Position numbers and translations under genes: made by a program. A stretch of 64,000 nt of DNA from Streptomyces sp. HM190 (GTDB lineage Bacteria; Actinomycetota; Actinomycetes; Streptomycetales; Streptomycetaceae): positions 1,550,001 to 1,614,000 of the forward strand of contig NZ_CP047318.1 of the NCBI RefSeq assembly GCF_009857135.1, read 5' to 3'. Below are positions 59,433 through 64,000 of the stretch, one piece after another; position 1 is the stretch's first letter, and the number at the start of each line of letters is the position of its first letter. The notes beneath the pieces were generated by a model that was not told the DNA's origin, made no database searches, and saw only the letters and a list, made by a program, of their open reading frames with translations.

Positions 59433-60449
59433 GTGGCACGAGCAGGTACACGGCCCACGAGCCGTGACGTCGCCCAGGCCGCCGGAGTCTCCCAGGCCGC
59501 CGTCTCCCTCGTCCTCGGCGACAAATGGCGCGGCCGCGTCTCCGAGACCACCGCCGAACGCGTGCGCGAAGCCGCACGCGAACTCGGCTACCGGCCCAAC
59601 CTCGCCGCACGCAACCTCCGCCTCGGCCGCACCCGCACCGTCCTCCTCGTCGTCCCCGCCCTCACCACCGAGTTCTTCGGCGGTGTCTACACCGGAGCAG
59701 CCCGCGTCGCCGCCCGCCACGGCTTCGGCGTCGTCCTCTACCCCTCCCCCGAGGGCGTCGGCCCCGCACGCGACCCCTTCGCCTCCGCACAGGCCGCCCT
59801 CGACGGCGTCATCGCCTCCTCCATGGCCGCCGACGCCCTCAGCGCCATCCGCGGCGACCAGCTCCCCCTGGTGATGCTCGACAGCGACCCCCGAGGCAGC
59901 CACGGCGCCGTCACCGTCAACCTCGACATCGGCGACGGCGCACGACAGGTCGCCGACCACCTCCTCGCCCTGGGCCACCGCCACTTCCTGCACCTCGCCG
60001 CCGACGTCCCCTCCTGGACCTTCGAGGTACGCGCACAGGAACTCGCCGCACGCCTCGCCACGGTCGCCGGAACCACCCTGCGGACAGCGGCCGCACCCAT
60101 CTCCATCGAGGGCGCCCTGACCGCCACGGAGGCCGCGCTCACCGCACCCCAAGGCCGCCGCCCCACCGCCCTCGTCTGCGACGACGACAAACTCGCCGCC
60201 GGCGCCTACAAGGCACTGCGCCGCCTCGGCCTCAGAGTCCCCGACGACATCTCCGTCACCGGCGTCGACGACCTCGGCCTCGCCACCGCACTCGACCCCG
60301 AACTCACCACGATCCGCCTCGACGCGGAAACCTTCGGGGAACGCGGCATGGCAGCCCTCCTCGCCGTCCTGGAGGGCCGCACACCCGAAGAGGGGGACAT
60401 CCCCGTCGAACTCGTCGTACGCGGCTCCACCGCGCCGGCAACGCCCTGA
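59433..60449 (+). CDS. LacI-family regulator
   Basis: A 338-residue regulator: N-terminal HTH and hinge (TSRDVAQAAGVSQAAVSLVL, RVREAARELGYRPNLAARNL) and a periplasmic-binding-protein-like effector domain (residues ~65-335; PLVMLDSDPRGSHGAVTVNL; GVDDLGLATALDPELTTIRL). GTG 59433 follows GAAGGAG. Divergent from the MFS gene, which it probably controls. Ligand unknown. Confidence 0.92.
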   Translation: MARAGTRPTSRDVAQAAGVSQAAVSLVLGDKWRGRVSETTAERVREAARELGYRPNLAARNLRLGRTRTVLLVVPALTTEFFGGVYTGAARVAARHGFGVVLYPSPEGVGPARDPFASAQAALDGVIASSMAADALSAIRGDQLPLVMLDSDPRGSHGAVTVNLDIGDGARQVADHLLALGHRHFLHLAADVPSWTFEVRAQELAARLATVAGTTLRTAAAPISIEGALTATEAALTAPQGRRPTALVCDDDKLAAGAYKALRRLGLRVPDDISVTGVDDLGLATALDPELTTIRLDAETFGERGMAALLAVLEGRTPEEGDIPVELVVRGSTAPATP

Positions 60450-60504
60450 ACGCCGAGTCCGCCATCCGGGTGAGCGGTGACAGTCCGCCGGCCACCAACG
60501 CCGC

Positions 60505-60532
60505 GCGCCCCGGCCATGGTCGGCCGGGGCGC
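60505..60532. terminator. bidirectional terminator between lacI-type gene and prcA
   Basis: GCGCCCCGGCC (60505-60515) pairs perfectly with GGCCGGGGCGC (60522-60532). It separates the convergent LacI and proteasome transcripts. Confidence 0.8.
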
Positions 60533-60563
60533 ACTACGGGCGGACTGGAACCTGACGCGCGAG

Positions 60564-61301
60564 CTACTCCTCCTCGGAGCTCTCGGCCTCCGTGGATGCG
60601 CCGTCCGTCTCCAGGAGACGGTCCAGCTGACGGCCGACGATACGCTTGAACTTGCGCTTCTGCGGACGCGTACGGTCGAGAACCGCCACCTCCAGACGCT
60701 CGGCGGGAATCTCCCGCTGCGTACCGCTGGTGTCCCGGGACAGCGCCTGGACCGCGAGCTTCAGCGCCTCCGCAAGCGACATGCCGTCCTGGTGGCGCTG
60801 ATCCAGGTAACTGCTGATCTGCTCGGCGTTACCCCCCACCGCGACCGAGCCGTGCTCGTCGACGATCGAGCCGTCGTGCGGCAGACGGTAGATCTGATCG
60901 CCCTCGGGCGTCTCCCCCACCTCGGCCACGACCAGCTCCACCTCGTACGGCTTCTCGGCCGCCGAGGAGAAGATCGTGCCCAGCGTCTGGGCGTAGACGT
61001 TCGCCAGACCACGCGCGGTCACGTCGTCACGGTCGTAGGTGTACCCCCGCAGGTCCGCGTAGCGCACACCACCGATCCGCAGGTTCTCGTACTCGTTGTA
61101 CTTGCCGGCGGCGGCGAAACCGATCCGGTCGTAGATCTCGCTGAACTTGTGCAGCGCACGGGACGGGTTCTCGCCGACGAACACGATGCCGTCGGCATAC
61201 TGCAGCACGACCAGGCTGCGGCCACGGGCGATGCCCTTGCGGGCGTACTCCGCCCGGTCGGCCATGGCCTGCTGGGGTGAGACATAGAACGGCGTCGACA
61301 C
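60564..61301 (-). CDS. prcA: 20S proteasome alpha subunit
   Basis: A 245-residue alpha-type subunit forming the gating rings. [20 protein letters not shown] and [20 protein letters not shown] are the actinobacterial N-terminus; it lacks the active-site Thr, as expected. The C-terminal Glu/Ser-rich tail ([14 protein letters not shown]) is disordered. GTG 61301. It lies 69 bases after prcB and ends at the bidirectional terminator. Confidence 0.97.
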   Translation of the reverse strand: MSTPFYVSPQQAMADRAEYARKGIARGRSLVVLQYADGIVFVGENPSRALHKFSEIYDRIGFAAAGKYNEYENLRIGGVRYADLRGYTYDRDDVTARGLANVYAQTLGTIFSSAAEKPYEVELVVAEVGETPEGDQIYRLPHDGSIVDEHGSVAVGGNAEQISSYLDQRHQDGMSLAEALKLAVQALSRDTSGTQREIPAERLEVAVLDRTRPQKRKFKRIVGRQLDRLLETDGASTEAESSEEE

Positions 61302-61370
61302 CGGTTATCCGTCCCTTTCTGTCGAAGTCACTGGATCACCTTGATAAGAGGGCCGTCCGCGCCGGACCGG

Positions 61371-62216
61371 CTAGAGCAGCGCGGCCCGCGGACCGTCGGG
61401 CTGCTCCAGGCGCCGCTCCAGGATCGAGCGGGCGATCCCGGAGGACTCCTCGTCGGTCAGCCGGCGGAAGCCGTCCTCGGTGATCACGGTGACGATCGGG
61501 TAGATCCGGCGGGCGACATCGGGACCACCGGTCGCCGAGTCGTCGTCAGCCGCGTCATACAGAGCCTGCACCACGAGCGTCGTGGCCTGCTCCTCGGTCA
61601 GGTCCTCACGGAAGAGCTTCTTCATGGCACCGCGCGCGAAGATCGAGCCGGAACCCGTGGCCGCGTAACCGGTCTCCTCGGAACGGCCGCCCGTCACGTC
61701 GTAGGAGAAGATGCGACCCCTGTCCCGGTCCACGTCGTAGCCCGCGAACAGCGGGACCACCGCAAGCCCCTGCATCGCCATGCCGAGGTTGGAACGGATC
61801 ATGGTCGACAGACGGTTCGCCTTGCCCTCCAGCGAGAGCTGCGCCCCCTCGACCTTCTCGAAGTGCTCCAGCTCCAGCTGGAACAGCTTGACCATCTCCA
61901 CGGCCAGACCGGCCGTACCGGCGATACCCACCGCCGAGTACTCGTCCGCGGGGAACACCTTCTCGATGTCCCGCTGCGCGATCATGTTCCCCATCGTGGC
62001 CCGCCGGTCACCGGCGAGCACCACGCCGCCGGGGAACGTCACGGCCACGATCGTCGTGCCGTGCGGGGCCTCGATCACGCCCTGGGTCGGCGGCAGCTGC
62101 CGCTTGCCGGGCAGCAGCTCCGGCTGGTGCTCCGACAGGAAGTCCATGAAGGAGGACGACCCAGGCGTCAGGAAGGCAGCTGGTAGACGCCCGGTGCTAC
62201 GAGTGTTGGCTTCCAC
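61371..62216 (-). CDS. prcB: 20S proteasome beta subunit
   Basis: A 281-residue precursor. An N-terminal propeptide of 53 residues ends ...GVIEAPHG before the catalytic T54 in [20 protein letters not shown]; autocleavage exposes the Thr nucleophile. [20 protein letters not shown] and [17 protein letters not shown] are typical. GTG 62216 lies inside the endonuclease-VII-like gene end: 49 bases overlap in another frame, so the two are translationally linked. Confidence 0.97.
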   Translation of the reverse strand: MEANTRSTGRLPAAFLTPGSSSFMDFLSEHQPELLPGKRQLPPTQGVIEAPHGTTIVAVTFPGGVVLAGDRRATMGNMIAQRDIEKVFPADEYSAVGIAGTAGLAVEMVKLFQLELEHFEKVEGAQLSLEGKANRLSTMIRSNLGMAMQGLAVVPLFAGYDVDRDRGRIFSYDVTGGRSEETGYAATGSGSIFARGAMKKLFREDLTEEQATTLVVQALYDAADDDSATGGPDVARRIYPIVTVITEDGFRRLTDEESSGIARSILERRLEQPDGPRAALL

Positions 62217-62761
62217 GCGTTTCCTTCCACGTATGTCGTAGCCCGCCTCATGACGTCGGGCCGATCCTTGAACTGCCCCAGCGCCGCGTTGCAGCTGAAG
62301 CACAGTACGCCTCGGACCCTACCCGTCTCGTGGCAGTGATCCACATGCTCGGCCGGAGCAGCGAGGCAGATACAACAGATGCCGTGCTGCTCGGCGATTG
62401 TGGCGTCCAACTCGGCTGGCGTGAGGCCGTACTTGCGCTTGAAATAGCTGATCCGATTGCGCTCCGCGCGGCACTTCCGGCAGTAGCTCGCCCATCCATC
62501 CGACGCGGACTTGTTCGGCTCCCATTCGGAATGCGGCTTGACCTGTTCGCACTGGGGGCACCGCTTGTGCCCGCGAGGAACCGGCACCTTGGGCCGGACC
62601 GTTTCACCCTTGGCCTCCTGGCGCTGCCGGTAGTACTCGGCCGAGCACTCCCGGCAGTACGCCTGAAGGCCGTCAGGCATGGCTTTGTTACTGGCGAACG
62701 CCGCCCGCGGTAAGTACCCCTTGCACCGCGAACAGCGCCGCGACTCCGACTGCTGCTCCAC
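62168..62761 (-). CDS. recombination endonuclease VII-like (HNH) protein with two zinc knuckles
   Basis: A 197-residue protein. Two repeated CxxC...CxxC modules (CSRC...CREC at ~10-40; CPQC...CRKC at ~68-97) share an SNK/PNK-x-DG-YC pattern and may bind zinc. The C-terminal part, [40 protein letters not shown] and [10 protein letters not shown], is the endonuclease VII/HNH fold with its H-x-x-H/D residues. Codon 17 (62713-62711) is TTA and base use is less GC-biased than neighbours. GTG 62761; its 3' end overlaps prcB. Its role beside the proteasome is unknown. Confidence 0.88.
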   Translation of the reverse strand: MEQQSESRRCSRCKGYLPRAAFASNKAMPDGLQAYCRECSAEYYRQRQEAKGETVRPKVPVPRGHKRCPQCEQVKPHSEWEPNKSASDGWASYCRKCRAERNRISYFKRKYGLTPAELDATIAEQHGICCICLAAPAEHVDHCHETGRVRGVLCFSCNAALGQFKDRPDVMRRATTYVEGNAWKPTLVAPGVYQLPS

Positions 62762-62775
62762 CGAACGACCCCCGC

Positions 62776-62798
62776 TTCACCTTTGAATCAAAGGTGAA
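62776..62798. promoter_or_regulatory. perfect 23-base palindrome between pup and the endonuclease gene
   Basis: TTCACCTTTGA, one base, TCAAAGGTGAA: two perfect 11-base arms. With a 5-base loop it can also fold as a 9-bp hairpin. It sits 15 bases upstream of the endonuclease start and two bases past the pup stop, so it is either an operator or a pup attenuator. Confidence 0.7.
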
Positions 62799-62799
62799 A

Positions 62800-63015
62800 C
62801 TACTCCCCACCTTTCTGAACGAAGGACCTCACGAAATCCTCGGCGTTCTCTTCGAGCACATCATCGATTTCGTCGAGAACCGAGTCGACGTCGTCGCTCA
62901 GCTTCTCCTGCCGTTCCTTGAGGTCGTCCGAAGCCTGCACCTCGGGAGCCTCTTCGACCTCTTCGGTGGAACGGGTGGCCTTCTGCTGTCCGCCGCCGGT
63001 GTCCTTGGTCGCCAT
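62800..63015 (-). CDS. pup: prokaryotic ubiquitin-like protein Pup
   Basis: A 71-residue disordered tag. MATKDTGGGQQKATRSTEEV, ASDDLKERQEKLSDDVDSVL, DEIDDVLEENAEDFVRSFVQ and the end KGGE are diagnostic. It is attached to protein lysines by PafA for delivery to the ATPase-proteasome. The last codon is GAG (Glu), so the tag is ready for ligation without Dop deamidation. ATG 63015. Gap of 189 bases from dop. Confidence 0.97.
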   Translation of the reverse strand: MATKDTGGGQQKATRSTEEVEEAPEVQASDDLKERQEKLSDDVDSVLDEIDDVLEENAEDFVRSFVQKGGE

Positions 63016-63204
63016 AACCCTCACCCCGCTCAGTTCGCCCGACATGGTCGGCAGGTCGGCTTTCCTGCCGATCGGTCATGATCAGACCCTACAAGCCCGG
63101 TCTGACATTGGCCCCGTTGTTTCGACAACGTCCGGGAACCACCTCGATGATTCCCGGACTGCGGTGTTTCCACCCTGCCCGGCTGATCGGGTTCGAACCC
63201 TGTT

Positions 63205-64000
63205 TCAGTTGCCGGACAGGACCCTGACCAGGTCTTCTGCCGTGCGGCAGCGGTCCAGGAGCTCCTTGACGTGATTTCGCGTTCCGCGAAGGGGTTCGAG
63301 GGTTGGAACGCGCTGGAGCGAGTCCCGGCCCGGGAGGTCGAAGATCACGGAGTCCCAGGAGGCGGCCGCGACGTCGTCGGCGTACTGCTCCAGGCAACGG
63401 CCGCGGAAGTACGCGCGGGTGTCCTCCGGCGGCTTCGTACGGGCCCGCTCGACCTCCGACTCGTCGAGGAGCCGCTTCATCTTGCCGCGGGCCACGAGAC
63501 GGTTGTACAGGCCCTTCTCGGCCCGTACGTCGGCGTACTGGAGGTCGACCAGGTGCAGCCGGGCGGCGTCCCAGTCCAGGCCGTCACGGCGCCGGTAGCC
63601 CTCCATGAGTTCCCGCTTGGCGACCCAGTCGAGCTCCCCGGAGAGGCTCATGGGGTCGTGCTCCAGGCGGTTCAGGGTGTCCTCCCAACGGCTGAGGACG
63701 TCCTTGGTCTGGTCGTCGGCGTCGGCCCCGAACCGCTCCTCCACGTATTTGCGCGACAGCTCGTAGTACTCCATCTGGAGCTGCACGGCGGTCAGCGTGC
63801 GTCCGCTGCGGAGCGTGATGAGGCGTTGCAGCGTCGGGTCGTGGGAGACCCGGTGGAGGGTGCGTACGGGCTGGTCGACGGCGAGGTCGACGGCGATGAA
63901 GCCGTCCTCGATCATGGAGAGGACCAGGGCGGTGGTGCCCAGCTTCAGGTAGGTGGAGATCTCCGAGAGGTTCGCGTCGCCGATGATCACGTGGAGTCGG
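63205..64000 (-). CDS. dop: Pup deamidase/depupylase Dop, C-terminal part, cut by window edge
   Basis: The frame is open to the window edge and reads RLHVIIGDANLSEISTYLKL, then LGTTALVLSMIEDGFI, YRRRDGLDWDAARLHLVDLQ, YADVRAEKGLYNRLVARGKM and the end LVRVLSGN. This is the PafA/Dop fold, and the sequence differs from the PafA at 56647. Dop removes Pup from proteins and, in species with Gln-ending Pup, deamidates it. The N-terminus lies outside. About 265 residues are visible. Confidence 0.95.
   Translation of the reverse strand, partial: RLHVIIGDANLSEISTYLKLGTTALVLSMIEDGFIAVDLAVDQPVRTLHRVSHDPTLQRLITLRSGRTLTAVQLQMEYYELSRKYVEERFGADADDQTKDVLSRWEDTLNRLEHDPMSLSGELDWVAKRELMEGYRRRDGLDWDAARLHLVDLQYADVRAEKGLYNRLVARGKMKRLLDESEVERARTKPPEDTRAYFRGRCLEQYADDVAAASWDSVIFDLPGRDSLQRVPTLEPLRGTRNHVKELLDRCRTAEDLVRVLSGN

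Noticed and set aside
63180..63205. GGGTTCGAACCC palindrome resembling a tRNA T-loop near the dop stop
   Set aside because: No acceptor stem or other arms can be drawn; it is a simple palindrome beside the stop codon.

Overview
The base composition (very high G+C, G/C third codon positions, many GTG starts) and gene content identify this as chromosomal DNA of a Streptomyces-type actinomycete. It reads like a core-chromosome segment: pheST, the infC-rpmI-rplT translation operon, a conservon (rarABCDE type), tatAC-pafBC, and the Pup-proteasome locus. Gene order resembles the S. coelicolor SCO1590-1650 region as I remember it; I made no alignment. I see no insertion sequence, prophage, CRISPR array, rRNA or convincing tRNA.

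Layout. 1-7.7 kb: a cut-off MocR/GntR regulator divergent from an EamA exporter, DUF1918, a Tat-exported GHL10-type hydrolase, 3-hydroxybutyryl-CoA dehydrogenase, a TTA-containing small membrane protein, a NUDIX hydrolase, a helix-turn-helix/TPR regulator and a SpoIIE phosphatase. 8-16 kb (mostly minus): pheT, pheS, a PAS sensor kinase, an rRNA methyltransferase, rplT, rpmI and infC, then DUF1844 on plus. 16.5-24.6 kb: SseB-like protein, beta-lactamase-fold protein, mycosin-like protease, a Pro-rich membrane protein, an alanine-racemase-fold enzyme and a DUF2510 protein.

24.6-31.3 kb is a compact two-armed catabolic module. The minus operon is glnA4-type synthetase, aldehyde dehydrogenase and SDR, coupled by GTGA overlaps. 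The plus arm is a FadR-type regulator, an ethanolamine permease and a class-I amidotransferase-like gamma-glutamyl hydrolase. Together they make a plausible gamma-glutamylated ethanolamine route without ethanolamine ammonia-lyase or microcompartments.

31.5-42 kb: a LysR/SLAC1-type pair sharing an operator, a metal-receptor protein, an XRE-cupin regulator, a hidden C-terminal relic of a glycine-betaine-binding protein, a 5'-3' exonuclease-fold protein, an iron-box-controlled siderophore-interacting protein, an N-formylglutamate amidohydrolase-like protein, a gene-poor stretch, a divergent terpene-synthase-like orphan and a pseudouridine synthase. 42-47 kb: the conservon, ending in a P450 that lacks the ExxR motif.

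47-64 kb: HelY-like helicase, tatC, tatA, two small proteins, pafC, pafB, two FKBP proteins, pafA, an MFS transporter divergent from a LacI regulator, prcA, prcB, an endonuclease-VII-like gene overlapping prcB, pup and the 3' part of dop. Thus Pup, its ligase, depupylase, the 20S core and the PafBC regulators lie close together.
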